Source: Bosea sp. BIWAKO-01 (lineage in GTDB: Bacteria; Pseudomonadota; Alphaproteobacteria; Rhizobiales; Beijerinckiaceae). From it: a stretch of 64,000 bases of DNA. Within the stretch, counting starts at the first letter, position 1. Each line of letters begins with the position of its first letter. Positions 16,370 to 26,180 of the stretch are shown piece after piece. The position numbers and the translations under genes are program-made. The stretch is taken from assembly GCF_001748145.1 (NCBI RefSeq), contig NZ_BCQA01000002.1, positions 1 through 64,000 on the forward strand. Reading direction: 5' to 3'. The notes under the pieces are model-generated. The model did no database searches. It had not been told where the DNA came from and was given only the letters and a program-made list of their open reading frames with translations.

Positions 16370-17167
16370 GTGCCCAAGGCCGCTGACCGTCTCGCGAAGA
16401 TCGCCACCTTCAACGTCAACGGCGTGAATGGGCGGCTTTCGGTCCTTTTGCGCTGGCTCGGGGAAGCCGAACCGGACGTGGTGTGCCTCCAGGAACTCAA
16501 GTGCCAGGACGAGCGCTTTCCGGCGCGAGAAATCGAGAAGGCGGGCTACGGCGCGATCTGGCACGGACAAAAGAGCTGGAACGGTGTGGCCATCCTGGCG
16601 CGGGGGCGGGAACCTATCCTCACCCGTCGGGGGCTCCCCGGGGATCCCGACGACACGCACAGCCGCTACATCGAGGCCGCCGTTGACGGGGTATTGATCG
16701 GGTGCCTCTACCTTCCGAATGGCAATCCCGCCCCTGGCCCGAAATTCGACTACAAGCTGCGCTGGTTCCGTCGACTTGAAGTCTATGCGGAGGAACTGCT
16801 CGCGCTCAGGATTCCGGTCGTGCTCGCAGGGGACTTCAACGTGATCCCAACCGATCTTGACGTCTATAAGCCGGAGCGGTGGCGCGGTGACGCCCTGTTC
16901 CGTCCGGAAGTGAAAGAGGCCTTCCACACTCTGACCGGTCGGGGCTGGATCGACGCATTGCGCAGGCTGCATCCGGACGAGCGCGTCTATACGTTCTGGG
17001 ACTATTTCCGAAATGCCTGGAGTAGGGACGCTGGGCTGCGGATCGACCATCTTCTGATCTCTCCACCCGTCGCCGACCGGCTCATCGCCGCCGCCGTCGA
17101 CCGGCATGTTCGGGGATGGGCCAAGGCGAGCGATCACGCTCCGATCTGGATCGAGCTAACAGCGTGA
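16370..17167 (+). CDS. xth: Exodeoxyribonuclease III
   Basis: AP endonuclease / 3'-5' exonuclease of base-excision repair, 265 residues from the GTG at 16370. The family normally begins just before the KIATFNVNG strand, so the much longer open frame upstream is unlikely to be translated. The exact start is uncertain; GTG at 16364 is equally possible. Motifs in order: ATFNVNGVNGR, CLQELKCQDERFP (metal-binding Glu), YLPNGN, AGDFNVIPTDLDVY (catalytic Asp and Asn), DAGLRIDHLL and the final SDHAPIW with the catalytic His. It stands next to catalase and near the broken glycosylase gene. Confidence 0.9.
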   Translation: MPKAADRLAKIATFNVNGVNGRLSVLLRWLGEAEPDVVCLQELKCQDERFPAREIEKAGYGAIWHGQKSWNGVAILARGREPILTRRGLPGDPDDTHSRYIEAAVDGVLIGCLYLPNGNPAPGPKFDYKLRWFRRLEVYAEELLALRIPVVLAGDFNVIPTDLDVYKPERWRGDALFRPEVKEAFHTLTGRGWIDALRRLHPDERVYTFWDYFRNAWSRDAGLRIDHLLISPPVADRLIAAAVDRHVRGWAKASDHAPIWIELTA

Positions 17168-17364
17168 CTTCGACCGACGTCCAGACGGAGGCGCCACCGG
17201 TGCTTCGCGATGGTTCTCCCCGGTTTCTCTTCATTCCGCCGAGGGTGTCATTGTCACGCTGCGGATCATGGCGGCGAAGCTCGCTGACTTGGAGGGGCGA
17301 CGCACGGCTGCGATAACTTCCCCCACAAGTAGCGCCGGGAGGTCCTCCAAAATCACGTCCCGCG

Positions 17365-19455
17365 TTAAGCGAGTGTGCGAATTTTTGGCTCGCGGTCCCA
17401 TTGGCGGGTGCGGGCCGGCGCAACGAAGCTTGCAGCATTGGTGCCGAGGTTCACGACGCCAGCATCCGCAACAATCCCCGCCTTATCGAGAAGCGGTTTC
17501 GCTTCGACGCTGAAGCCGATGGCCTTGAGATGTCCAAACGCCTCTTTGGCGAAATCAACAGCCGCCCCATCGTTGAGCAAGGCCGAGCACCCGGCTTCGG
17601 ACAGTACAAGCGCGACAGCGTCGAAAAGCACCGACGGCGTGCCAGCCAGCTGGCCATCGGCTTTAAGCTTCGTTCCGCCCTTCAGAGTAACGCCGCCGAT
17701 CTTGGGGGTGATGATTTTGACCGTGCCGCCATCGCCTTCAACCGCTTTCTTGACCGCGTCGATTAGGGCGCTGTCCGCGCCGTCTGAAGCGAGGACTCCG
17801 ACCGTACGGCCCTTCAAGGTCTCAGGATACTTCCCGACGATCCGCAGTGCCGGCGATGCCGCCATGTCCTGCGGCGCAGCCGCGGGTACCGACGCCTTCG
17901 GAAGTTCCAAGTTCATGCCGTCCGCGACACGCCTCGCCAGCGCTTCGTCGACATTGCGAAGGTTGGCCAGAACCCGTAGGCGAACATGGTCGAGCGACAC
18001 CTTCGACAGCTCGAAGACCAACGCGCTGGCGATGTGGGCTTGTTCGATTTCAGTCTGCGACCGAAAGAACAGCCTCGCTTGCGAGTAGTGGTCAGCAAAG
18101 CTCTCCGAGCGCAGCCTGACCTTGGTCTCATCGATCGGTAGGGCATAGCTTCGAAAGCCGCTTTTTGGATCCTCGCGCGGGCCGCCATCCTCGCCGGCCT
18201 CAGCCAGGCTGTTTGGCTCGTAATTGGCGCGCCCGGTGAACACCTGCGTCTGCATCTGCCCATCGCGCTGCAGGTTCTGGAAAGGGCAGCCTTTAGCCTT
18301 GTTGATCGGGATCTGGTTGAAGTTGACGGTGCCGAGGCGTGAAAGTTGTGTGTCTTGATAGGAGAACAGCCGTCCCTGCAACAACGGATCTTCCGAGACG
18401 TCGATGCCGGGCGGCATGTTGGTTGGCAGGAAGGCCGCCTGCTCCGTTTCCGCGAAGAAGTTGTCCGGGTTGCGATTGAGGACCATTCGACCGATGAAGC
18501 GGATCGGCACGAGTTCCTCGGGGATCAACTTGGTGGCGTCGAGAATGTCGAAGGGCAGGGCATCTGCCTGCTCTTGGTTCAATAGCTGGACGCCAAATTC
18601 CCATTCCGGGAAATTACCTGCAGCGATGGCCTCGTGCAGATCGCGACGGTGGTAGTCGGGATCGGCACCGGCGATCTTCACGGCCTCGTCCCAGCAGGTC
18701 GATTGTGTGCCGAGCTTGGGCCGCCAGTGGAACTTGACGAAGGTTGGCTCATCTTCGTCATTGAGCAGGCGGAAGGTGTTTACTCCGAAGCCCTCCATCA
18801 TGCGCAGTGAACGCGGAATAGCGCGGTCCGACATCGCCCACATGATCATGTGGGTCGCCTCGGGCATCAGGCCGATGAAGTCCCAGAAGGTGTCGTGGGC
18901 GCTGGCGGCCTGCGGATAGCCGCGATCGGCCTCCATCTTCACGGCGTGAATGAGATCAGGAAATTTGATCGCGTCCTGGATGAAGAAGACCGGGATATTG
19001 TTGCCGACGAGGTCCCAGTTGCCCTCGCGGGTGTAGAACTTGACCGCAAAGCCACGCACGTCGCGCGGCGTGTCGACAGATCCGGCGCCGCCTGCGACCG
19101 TGGAGAAGCGCGTGAATAGCTCGGTCTTGACGCCGACTTCGGTGAGGATCTTGGCGCGCGTGAATTTGGTCAAGGATTGCGTCAGCTCGAAATAGCCGTG
19201 CGCCGCCGACCCGCGGGCATGCACAATCCGCTCGGGAATACGCTCGTGGTCGAAATGCTGGATCTTTTCCCGGAGCACGAAATCCTCGAGCAGGGTCGGG
19301 CCACGCCGCCCCGCCCTGAGCGAGTTCTGGTTGTCGCTCACCGGCACGCCGTGGTTCGTCGTGATCCGCTTGTCCGGAGCAGAAGCGGTCTGGTGCGTTT
19401 CACCTCCATTGCCTGAATTGGTTTGCAGCGTTTCCGTCGACTTTCTCTTGCTCAT
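17365..19455 (-). CDS. katE: Large-subunit catalase (HPII, clade 2) with DJ-1/PfpI-like tail
   Basis: Cytoplasmic haem catalase of 696 residues. The distal His is in RIVHARGSAAHG (about residue 79), the catalytic Asn in GNNIPVFFIQDA (about 152) and the proximal haem Tyr in LFSYQDTQLSRLG. The long C-terminal region from about residue 535 (GRTVGVLASDGADSALID ...) is the flavodoxin/DJ-1-like domain typical of HPII. A perfect EcfG-type promoter lies 73 bases upstream of the ATG, so general-stress control is likely, as is usual for stationary-phase catalases. Confidence 0.95.
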   Translation of the reverse strand: MSKRKSTETLQTNSGNGGETHQTASAPDKRITTNHGVPVSDNQNSLRAGRRGPTLLEDFVLREKIQHFDHERIPERIVHARGSAAHGYFELTQSLTKFTRAKILTEVGVKTELFTRFSTVAGGAGSVDTPRDVRGFAVKFYTREGNWDLVGNNIPVFFIQDAIKFPDLIHAVKMEADRGYPQAASAHDTFWDFIGLMPEATHMIMWAMSDRAIPRSLRMMEGFGVNTFRLLNDEDEPTFVKFHWRPKLGTQSTCWDEAVKIAGADPDYHRRDLHEAIAAGNFPEWEFGVQLLNQEQADALPFDILDATKLIPEELVPIRFIGRMVLNRNPDNFFAETEQAAFLPTNMPPGIDVSEDPLLQGRLFSYQDTQLSRLGTVNFNQIPINKAKGCPFQNLQRDGQMQTQVFTGRANYEPNSLAEAGEDGGPREDPKSGFRSYALPIDETKVRLRSESFADHYSQARLFFRSQTEIEQAHIASALVFELSKVSLDHVRLRVLANLRNVDEALARRVADGMNLELPKASVPAAAPQDMAASPALRIVGKYPETLKGRTVGVLASDGADSALIDAVKKAVEGDGGTVKIITPKIGGVTLKGGTKLKADGQLAGTPSVLFDAVALVLSEAGCSALLNDGAAVDFAKEAFGHLKAIGFSVEAKPLLDKAGIVADAGVVNLGTNAASFVAPARTRQWDREPKIRTLA

Positions 19456-19527
19456 GATGACCGCCTGACTCTGGCTGCAAGTCGTCGTAGCCAGGCCGGC
19501 TCCGCTCGAATTTTGCTGCGCAGATCC

Positions 19528-19552
19528 AACGTTCCGCTAGCCGGGTCGTTCC
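19528..19552 (-). promoter_or_regulatory. EcfG (general stress sigma) promoter of katE
   Basis: Minus strand: GGAAC (19548-19552), 16-base spacer, CGTT (19528-19531). This is an exact match to the EcfG consensus, 73 bases from the katE start. Confidence 0.8.
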
Positions 19553-19861
19553 CCCTTTGCGTTGTGATTGGCTGCTATGCTCTTCGGTCAGAAGAAGGGG
19601 CCAATGGAAGCGGAACGGTTGGGGTGCGGCATCCGTAAGAATTCAAACCGAGCCAGGAGGTCGCGATGCCCGCCTAAGCCAACAGCCCCACGATCCCCGC
19701 CTGGGCGAGCTGACGGAGCGCAGTCAACAGGCGTTCCCGTGTCTCAAGCCGGCGCTATCTCGATCGGCTGGCCGAAGCTGGGAAGCTGGTCCGCGCCGCC
19801 GGTTACTCTCTGCGCCAACCAAGCGGGTGGCTTTGTCTCCGAACGTATGAGAGCCGACGAG

Positions 19862-19890
19862 TTGCGGCTCACGCGACGCGTGAGCCGCAA
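19862..19890. terminator. 14-bp perfect palindrome after the deacylase gene
   Basis: TTGCGGCTCACGCG (19862-19875) and its exact complement (19877-19890) are separated by one base. It lies 6 bases past the end of the minus-strand deacylase gene. The T run is poor, so termination is likely but not certain; a protein-binding site is an alternative. Confidence 0.6.
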
Positions 19891-19896
19891 AGCGGA

Positions 19897-20865
19897 TTAT
19901 CCTTGGAACGGTGTGCCGACATTGCCGATCAACTGATTGGGGGAAATGTAGGCATGCTCAGTTTGGCGTAGCACGTAGCCAGGCATCGGACTGACAATTA
20001 CTTCCGGGGCACTCCGCGCTCCTGCGGTGGGGTGGAGAAGCGCCACGCGTTGGCCCTTCGAGACCTCCTCACCGAGCGCGACGAGATGCTCGACAAGGCC
20101 AGCGCGTGGTGCGACGTACTGGCCCTCCGGCCCGGCAGTGAAATGCACGCCGGAGAACGGGATGGGCTCTACTATTGGCTTGATCGCGCCGAATTCGGCA
20201 AGCGCCCGCAGCAGTCCTTCTTCCATGATCGCCAGCTCGGATGATTTCATGCGGCCGCCTCCGCCCTCGACCTCGATGGAGGCCAGGTCGGCGAGCTTCG
20301 CGGCACCACAGGCCGTTTCGTCGATCCCATCGACATGCTGCACGAACCGATAGCCCCACGCCTCCATCAGGCGGTTCAGGCGAGCGTCATCGACGACGCT
20401 CTTCGCAGTGCTGAAACCGAAGACCATCGGCACGACCGAGACGTCGCTACCCCCGGCATGGACGTCGATCAGCAGATCGACTGCGGGAAACAGCGCCTCT
20501 GCCATGAAGGCGCAGAGGCGCTCGGTCGGCGTGCCGTCGGCCTTGCCGGGGAAGAAGCGATTCATGTTCTGGCCATCGAAGGACGAGAGGCGCTTGCCCT
20601 TCTGCGAGGCGGGGAAATTGAGGGACGGCGCGATGATCACGCGCCCGGTCACGTCAGCGGGTTCGAGCCGCTCGGCAAGGCGGCGCAGGACGATCTGCGC
20701 CTCGTACTCATCGCCATGGATGCCGCCGCAGAGCAGCACTGAGGGGCCGTCGCCGTTGTTGATGCAGCAGACGAGATCGCCGGTGATGCCGTCGAGCGCA
20801 CCGGCGATGGGCCCGAGATCGTAAGTGAACTTGCCCTGGCGGGTGGCGTCGAAATTAGGAAGCAT
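19897..20865 (-). CDS. Succinylglutamate desuccinylase/aspartoacylase-family deacylase (M14-like)
   Basis: 322-residue zinc hydrolase of the AstE/AspA family, which removes acyl groups from N-acyl amino acids or diamines. Zinc ligands appear in CGGIHGDEYE (His and Glu) and in IDVHAGGSD (His). The catalytic Glu is probably in SIEVEGGGGR. A C-terminal beta-barrel region (VSKGQRVALLHP ... SPMPGYVLRQ) resembles a biotinyl-like domain. Next to a DAO-family oxidase and a peptide-type importer, it probably deacylates an imported N-acylated compound; ectoine-pathway DoeB belongs to this family. The substrate is inferred only. Confidence 0.85.
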   Translation of the reverse strand: MLPNFDATRQGKFTYDLGPIAGALDGITGDLVCCINNGDGPSVLLCGGIHGDEYEAQIVLRRLAERLEPADVTGRVIIAPSLNFPASQKGKRLSSFDGQNMNRFFPGKADGTPTERLCAFMAEALFPAVDLLIDVHAGGSDVSVVPMVFGFSTAKSVVDDARLNRLMEAWGYRFVQHVDGIDETACGAAKLADLASIEVEGGGGRMKSSELAIMEEGLLRALAEFGAIKPIVEPIPFSGVHFTAGPEGQYVAPRAGLVEHLVALGEEVSKGQRVALLHPTAGARSAPEVIVSPMPGYVLRQTEHAYISPNQLIGNVGTPFQG

Positions 20866-20941
20866 AGCCGTGTCCTTCCGACCGACAGGGACAGCCAGCC
20901 AAGGCTGTACCCGTCGGCGCTGGTTTCAGATGGATGGGGGA

Positions 20942-22147
20942 TCAGGCGGCCGCGCGGCCGAGAGGCGCGGCGGCGAGCATCTCGGCCGGCTTGTGAAACC
21001 GGACCGGAGAGAACGGCTCCAACACCTCGGGCTTCACTCCCGAGATCAGCCATTCCGTAAAGAGCTTGGTGAACCCCAGAGAGATCGCGAAGCCGTGGCC
21101 GGACCAGCCATAGCCATAGATGGTGTTGGCCAGGCTCTCCGCCTGTCCGATGAGCGGAATGTGGTCGACGGCGACGGTGTCGACCCGTGACGCATCCGCC
21201 TTGAGGAAGGTCGAGTTGTCGATGAAGGGCAGGGTCAGGATTGCATCCGTCACGTTCTGCGTCATCGCGCTGAGCGAGCCCTTCCAGAGACCTTCCGGCG
21301 TATGGGCGACATGGGCGCCGCCCGACAGCATGATCGTTCCGTCGGGGAGCTGCTTGACCGCGAGCCGCCGGTGCGCGTGAGACAGCAGATGCTTGACCGA
21401 CTTCTTCAGCGGGTTCGAGACGTAGTGCATCTGGGGCATGAGGTTCCAGATCGGCCCGAGCTCGTGCGGCTTGAGCACAGACTTCAGCAGCGCCTCGGCC
21501 CCGGCATTGGCAACCACTGCCAGCCGCTCTCCGACCGGGACGATCTCGCCGTCGGCGAGCTTCACGCCGGTGGCCACACCGCGCGCATGCAGGATCTCGA
21601 CGACCTTGGCGCCAGTCCGGATCACCGCTCCGGCCTTCGTCGCCTGTGCTGCGAATTGGAGCGTTGCGAATGTGTGGTCGCCGACGCCGTCATTGGGGCA
21701 GTAGATCGCGCCGATGATACCGGGGGCGAGCTCCGGTTCCCGCGCCAGCGCCTCATCGCGCGTCAACACCTCGGAAGGTGTGCCGAGCCTTGACTGAGCC
21801 GCCGCGTTTGCCGTCATGCGCCCCAGAACTTCGTGTTCGCGATGGCCGTACGACACGTCGTAGACCTGCAGACCGCCGACGCGACGGAAACCGACACCAC
21901 CTTCGAAACTCTCCTGGTAATCGCCCCAGAGCTTCTGGGCGATGGCGCAAATCGGAAGCTCGCGCAGGTCGCGGCCATTGGCGCGCACGCCGCGCTCTCC
22001 CGGTCCGCCAGAGGCGCCGCCGGCGATCTCTCCGGCCTCCAGGAGTGTCACCGTCCTGCCGGCGCTCGCAAGCTGATAGGCCAGGCTCGTGCCGTAAATG
22101 CCACCGCCAACGATGACGATTTCGGAGGCATTGCTGTGATCGGACAT
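20942..22147 (-). CDS. FAD-dependent oxidoreductase, DAO family (amino-acid/amine oxidase type)
   Basis: 401 residues with an N-terminal dinucleotide fold (IVIVGGGIYGTSLAYQLA, then TLLEAG) and a C-terminal DAO closing motif (IYGYGWSGHGFAISLGFTKL). The family oxidises secondary or primary amines such as glycine, sarcosine, D-amino acids or opines. It lies 76 bases from the deacylase and 3 bases from the ABC ATPase gene, so it is part of the same minus-strand catabolic operon. The sequence is less like the two plus-strand DAO proteins than they are like each other. Confidence 0.87.
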   Translation of the reverse strand: MSDHSNASEIVIVGGGIYGTSLAYQLASAGRTVTLLEAGEIAGGASGGPGERGVRANGRDLRELPICAIAQKLWGDYQESFEGGVGFRRVGGLQVYDVSYGHREHEVLGRMTANAAAQSRLGTPSEVLTRDEALAREPELAPGIIGAIYCPNDGVGDHTFATLQFAAQATKAGAVIRTGAKVVEILHARGVATGVKLADGEIVPVGERLAVVANAGAEALLKSVLKPHELGPIWNLMPQMHYVSNPLKKSVKHLLSHAHRRLAVKQLPDGTIMLSGGAHVAHTPEGLWKGSLSAMTQNVTDAILTLPFIDNSTFLKADASRVDTVAVDHIPLIGQAESLANTIYGYGWSGHGFAISLGFTKLFTEWLISGVKPEVLEPFSPVRFHKPAEMLAAAPLGRAAA

Positions 22148-22150
22148 CGA

Positions 22151-23269
22151 TCAGTTCCTTATGTTGCTTCGGTGGTCAGAGTCGGGGAGGCGTTCATCCG
22201 CGAAGTGACATGTCGCGGTGCTGCGGCCTCCCGGCGCAGGCAGGGGCGGTGGCTGGTCCTCGGCGCAAGGCCGTGGCACGCGGCCATCGGCTGTTTCGAC
22301 GATGGCGGTCGTGCCGATGACGAGCCGCCGTGCCAACGGGCAGCGTGTGTGGAAACTGCAGCCCGGCGGAATCGCGAGCGGGCTCGGGATCGAGCCCTCC
22401 AGCACTGGCGCCGGCCGGTCGCGGGAGATCGGGGCGGAGTGGCCGGCAATCGCCATCAGGCTTTGCGTATAGGGGTGGCGGGGTGCGCCACAGACCTCGC
22501 CGACATCGCCTTGCTCAACGAAGCGGCCGAGATACATCACCCCTACGGCGTCGGCCATATGCTCGACCAGGGCCAGGTCGTGCGTGATGATCAGGTAGGT
22601 CAGCGCAAGCTTGGCCTGAAGATCGGCCAAGAGATTGATGATCTGTGCCTGGACTGAAACGTCGAGCGCACTGACCGGCTCGTCGAGGACGAGTACTTCC
22701 GGCTCGCAGATGATTGCCCGGGCGATGGCAACGCGCTGGCGTTGTCCGCCGGACAATTCATGCGGGTAGCGCCCGAGATGAGCCGGATTGAGACCGACCA
22801 GTCCAATCACCGACTTGATCCTGTCCAGGCGGGCCGCCTGTTCGCGATGGAGGCCGTGTACGGTCAGCGCTTCACAGAGCGTATCGAAGACGGTCATCCG
22901 CGGATCGAGCGAAGCCCTCGGATCCTGCAGGACGAGTTGAACCTTGCGGCGCATTGCCCGCAGGCCGGCTGCATCGAGCGTCGAGAGCGGCACGCCATCG
23001 ATCGTGACCTCGCCCTCGGTCGGGCGCAGCAGGCCGACGACAAGCCGAGCCAGCGAGCTCTTGCCGGAGCCGGATTCTCCCACGATGGCGAAGCAGGTTC
23101 CGCGCTGGACCCGGAACGAAACCCGGTCGACGGCCCGTACCACAGGCGCCGCCACACCGCTCAGAAAGCGCCGCCTGCCGCCGAAATGCCGGCTGACATC
23201 CGCGACGACGACGACATCGTCGGTGTCGGTTCCAGGCAGACGAGGTGGGATCGCGAAGGGCGCGTTCAT
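22151..23269 (-). CDS. Peptide/opine ABC transporter ATPase (OppF/DppF type)
   Basis: 372 residues from the ATG at 23267-23269, which overlaps the upstream stop (ATGA); an earlier in-frame start is read through that gene. Motifs: Walker [10 protein letters not shown], signature [15 protein letters not shown], Walker [14 protein letters not shown]-loop ITHD. The C-terminal oligopeptide-transporter extension has the cysteine cluster start [13 protein letters not shown]; it is extended and Pro-rich at the end. It is the second ATPase of the importer, the first being fused to the permease upstream. Confidence 0.9.
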   Translation of the reverse strand: MNAPFAIPPRLPGTDTDDVVVVADVSRHFGGRRRFLSGVAAPVVRAVDRVSFRVQRGTCFAIVGESGSGKSSLARLVVGLLRPTEGEVTIDGVPLSTLDAAGLRAMRRKVQLVLQDPRASLDPRMTVFDTLCEALTVHGLHREQAARLDRIKSVIGLVGLNPAHLGRYPHELSGGQRQRVAIARAIICEPEVLVLDEPVSALDVSVQAQIINLLADLQAKLALTYLIITHDLALVEHMADAVGVMYLGRFVEQGDVGEVCGAPRHPYTQSLMAIAGHSAPISRDRPAPVLEGSIPSPLAIPPGCSFHTRCPLARRLVIGTTAIVETADGRVPRPCAEDQPPPLPAPGGRSTATCHFADERLPDSDHRSNIRN

Positions 23270-25233
23270 TGCGTCGCCTCCTCGGCAAAGGCGCAGGCGA
23301 CGTCGCGACCGGCGACGGCCCGGATACCAGGCTCGCTTGCGGCGCATTCCGCCCGGTTGGCGCTGCGCTGGCAGCGGGGACGGAACGAGCAGCCCGATGG
23401 CAGGCGGCCGATCAGCGGCGGCTCGCCGGCGATGGTCCGCAGATGCCGACCTCGGCCTTCGCTGCCACCCGGCGCCGACGCGCGCAGTGCCTGGGTATAA
23501 GGATGGAGTGGTCGCTCCAGCACGCTCGCAACATCGCCGCTTTCGACGAGCCGGCCCGCATACATCACCGCGACGTCGTCGGCGAAGCGCGCGACCAGGT
23601 TGAGGTCGTGGGTCACGAGCAGAATGGCCATGCCGCGCTTCTTCTGGATCTCGGTCAGCAGGACGAGGATCTGCTGCTGGATCGTGACGTCGAGCGCACT
23701 GGTCGGCTCGTCGGCGAGCAGCACTTCTGGGTTCTGCGCAAGGGCGATGGCGATGACGATGCGCTGCTTCATGCCACCGGAGAACTGGTGCGGATACATG
23801 TCGAGCCGGCGCTCCGGATCGGCGATATTCACGTCGCGAAGCAGCGCGATGCAGCGCTGCCGCACTGTTTCCGGGGCGAGCCGGGAACCGGCCGTGACGG
23901 CCTCGGCAAGCTGGTTGCCAATGGTGAGAACGGGGTTCAACGCACTCGCCGCGTCCTGGAAGACGATGCCGACCTTGCGGCGTCGCAGATCGCGCAGGGC
24001 GGCGGGGCCGAGGCTCAATGCCGGCTCGCCCCCGATATGGATGGCGCCTGCCGTGATCGCGACTTCCTGCGGATTGACCAGCGTGCCGACTGCCCTCAGC
24101 AGCGTCGACTTGCCGGAGCCGGATTCCCCGACCACTGCCAGCGTCCGACCCGGCCTGATCGCGAGATCGACACCGCGCACGACCTCGAGAAGGCCCTCAC
24201 CTGTGCGGTAGGCGATCCGCAAACCGCGAACTGAAACAGCCAGGTCGGTCGCTTTCTCCGCGGATTGCTGTTGCGCATCGCCCGCCGGAGGACGGCGCCG
24301 CAGGAAGCCGAGAAGCGGTGGCCTGCGAGCGACACGCCGGCTGGTCGGGTCGTAAATCGTGCGCAGAGCGTCTCCGAGGAGGTTGAAGGCCAAGGCGGAG
24401 ACGGCGAGGAACAGCCCGGGGAACGTCGCGAGATAGGGATGGCTGCGAATATAGGAGCGGCTCTCGCCCAGCATCGTTCCCCATTCCGGGAAGGGAGGCT
24501 GCGTGCCGAGTCCGAGAAAGCCCAGGCCCGAGGCGGAGAGCAGGGTCGAGGCGAACAGCAAGGTCGACAGGGTCAGAAGCGTGCCGGAGATGTTCGGCAG
24601 CACGTGGCGCAGGATCACGCGCACCGGCTTGGCCCCGAGTGCGATCGAGCCTTCGATATAGGGCTCGGCCAGGATGCTGAGCGTCACGGCCCTTGCCGTC
24701 CGCGCGAAGACCGGGATCGAAACGATGCCGACCGCGATGATCACATTTTGCATGTTGGCGCCGAGGATCGCGACGACCGCCAGCGCAAAGACGATATCGG
24801 GAAAGCTCAGCATGACATCGATCGCGCGCATGACTGCGGCTTCGATCCAGCCCCTCCGCCAGGCGGCGAGGACGCCGAGCGGCACGCCGACCAGAAAGGC
24901 CACGGCGACGCCCCCCACTCCGATACCCAGTGTGGCACGGGCTCCGACCAGGACGCGGCTGAAGACGTCGCGGCCGAGCTGGTCGGTGCCGAACCAATGT
25001 GCGGCGGACGGGGGGCGCAGGGTCTGGGCGAAATTCTGGCGGAAGGCATCCTGAGGCGCCAGCATCGGCCCGAAGATCGCGAGCAGCAGGTAGAACGCCA
25101 CGAGCGTCAGGCCTACGACGCCCTTCGGCTGTGAAAGGATGCGCCGGAGCAGCACCCAGCGCGACTGCGGTGCAAAGTCGTCAACGGGCGCAGCTCTTTC
25201 AGGCGCGCAGAGCACGTTCGGCACGATGCTCAT
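23266..25233 (-). CDS. Fused ABC permease-ATPase (DppC-DppD type)
   Basis: 655 residues from the ATG at 25231-25233, overlapping the DppB-type stop by four bases. Residues about 25-300 are a DppC-like permease with several membrane segments. It carries HWFGTDQLGRDVFSRVLVGA and the EAA-loop equivalent EPYIEGSIALGAKPVRVILR. A linker with ARRPPLLGFLRRRPP leads to a complete ATPase with Walker [10 protein letters not shown], signature FSGGMKQRIVIAIAL, Walker B VLLADEPTSALD and the Cys-rich tail GCSFRPRCQRSANRAEC. The two are separate genes in the plus-strand locus of this window, so the fusion is a real architectural difference. No stop or shift lies between the domains. Confidence 0.9.
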   Translation of the reverse strand: MSIVPNVLCAPERAAPVDDFAPQSRWVLLRRILSQPKGVVGLTLVAFYLLLAIFGPMLAPQDAFRQNFAQTLRPPSAAHWFGTDQLGRDVFSRVLVGARATLGIGVGGVAVAFLVGVPLGVLAAWRRGWIEAAVMRAIDVMLSFPDIVFALAVVAILGANMQNVIIAVGIVSIPVFARTARAVTLSILAEPYIEGSIALGAKPVRVILRHVLPNISGTLLTLSTLLFASTLLSASGLGFLGLGTQPPFPEWGTMLGESRSYIRSHPYLATFPGLFLAVSALAFNLLGDALRTIYDPTSRRVARRPPLLGFLRRRPPAGDAQQQSAEKATDLAVSVRGLRIAYRTGEGLLEVVRGVDLAIRPGRTLAVVGESGSGKSTLLRAVGTLVNPQEVAITAGAIHIGGEPALSLGPAALRDLRRRKVGIVFQDAASALNPVLTIGNQLAEAVTAGSRLAPETVRQRCIALLRDVNIADPERRLDMYPHQFSGGMKQRIVIAIALAQNPEVLLADEPTSALDVTIQQQILVLLTEIQKKRGMAILLVTHDLNLVARFADDVAVMYAGRLVESGDVASVLERPLHPYTQALRASAPGGSEGRGRHLRTIAGEPPLIGRLPSGCSFRPRCQRSANRAECAASEPGIRAVAGRDVACAFAEEATQ

Positions 25234-26156
25234 ATCGCCCGCTCCTGGTCGCGCGTGCGGGGGTCGAGCCACTGGGTCAGCAGGTCGGTGACGAGATTGA
25301 TGATCACGAAGAAGAACGCGAACATCAGGATCGCGTACTGGATCACCGGATAGTCGGCGCGGGAAACGGCGTCGACGAGCAGGCGACCGACGCCTGGAAT
25401 GCCAAACACGGTTTCGGTGACGACCGAGCCGCCCAGCATGCCGCCGAACTGCACGCCGGCGACGCTCACGGCTGCGATCAGCGAATTGCGCAGCGCATGG
25501 AACAGCACGACGCGGGTCTCGCTGAGGCCCTTGGCCCGGGCGGTATCGAGATAGTCCTTGCCCATCGATTCCAGCAGACTCGTCGCGACGAGGCGGCTGA
25601 ACATTGCTGCCGGGCGCGTCGCAATGACGAGGATCGGCAGGACGAAATGGGCAGGCGTCGAGGCGCCCGCCGCGGGCAGCCAGCCAAGATTGACGGCGAA
25701 GAGCCAGATGCAAAGCAGGCCCAGCCAATAGATCGGCATAGAGATGCCGGCGAGCGTGAGCACCGTGATCGCAGCATCGGCGAGCCCGCCCGGCCGCATG
25801 GCGCAGACGATGCCGGCTATCGTGCCAACGACAAGGCCGAGCGCGAGCCCGCCGATTGAGACGATCAACGTGTTCGGCAGACGCTCCGAGAGTTCAACGA
25901 CTACGGGGCGATGCGTGCGGAAGGATGTCGCAGCGGAGGGATCCCAGATGCCGCGCAGAAACTGGCCGTACCGCGTGAGAAGCGGCTCGTTCAGGCCGAG
26001 GAATTTGCGGATGCTCTCGATCTCTTCGTTCGAAGCGGTCGGCCCGGCGAGGATCTGGGCCGGGTCGCCCGGTATCAGGTCGACGAAGAGGAAGACGAGC
26101 AGGGAAACCGCAAAGAGCGTCGGCAGCGCGCTGCCCAGGCGTTTGAGAACGAACAT
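25230..26156 (-). CDS. Peptide/opine ABC permease (DppB type)
   Basis: 308-residue inner-membrane permease. The N-terminal segment LPTLFAVSLLVFLFVDLIPG, the LNEPLLTRYGQFLRGI block and the cytoplasmic loop YLDTARAKGLSETRVVLFHA are all typical of DppB. It ends VTDLLTQWLDPRTRDQERAI. It lies 24 bases downstream of the binding-protein gene and overlaps the fused permease-ATPase start. Confidence 0.9.
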   Translation of the reverse strand: MFVLKRLGSALPTLFAVSLLVFLFVDLIPGDPAQILAGPTASNEEIESIRKFLGLNEPLLTRYGQFLRGIWDPSAATSFRTHRPVVVELSERLPNTLIVSIGGLALGLVVGTIAGIVCAMRPGGLADAAITVLTLAGISMPIYWLGLLCIWLFAVNLGWLPAAGASTPAHFVLPILVIATRPAAMFSRLVATSLLESMGKDYLDTARAKGLSETRVVLFHALRNSLIAAVSVAGVQFGGMLGGSVVTETVFGIPGVGRLLVDAVSRADYPVIQYAILMFAFFFVIINLVTDLLTQWLDPRTRDQERAI

Positions 26157-26180
26157 TGCCGCTTCTCCGCTATGCAGGCC

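Larger units (their letters stand above)
19456..19896. other. 441-bp spacer holding the katE promoter and a terminator-like palindrome
   Basis: Apart from the EcfG promoter at 19528-19552 and the palindrome at 19862-19890, no gene is supported. A plus-strand open frame of about 120 codons starting near 19568 has no ribosome site and an Arg/Pro/Ser-rich translation. Confidence 0.5.
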
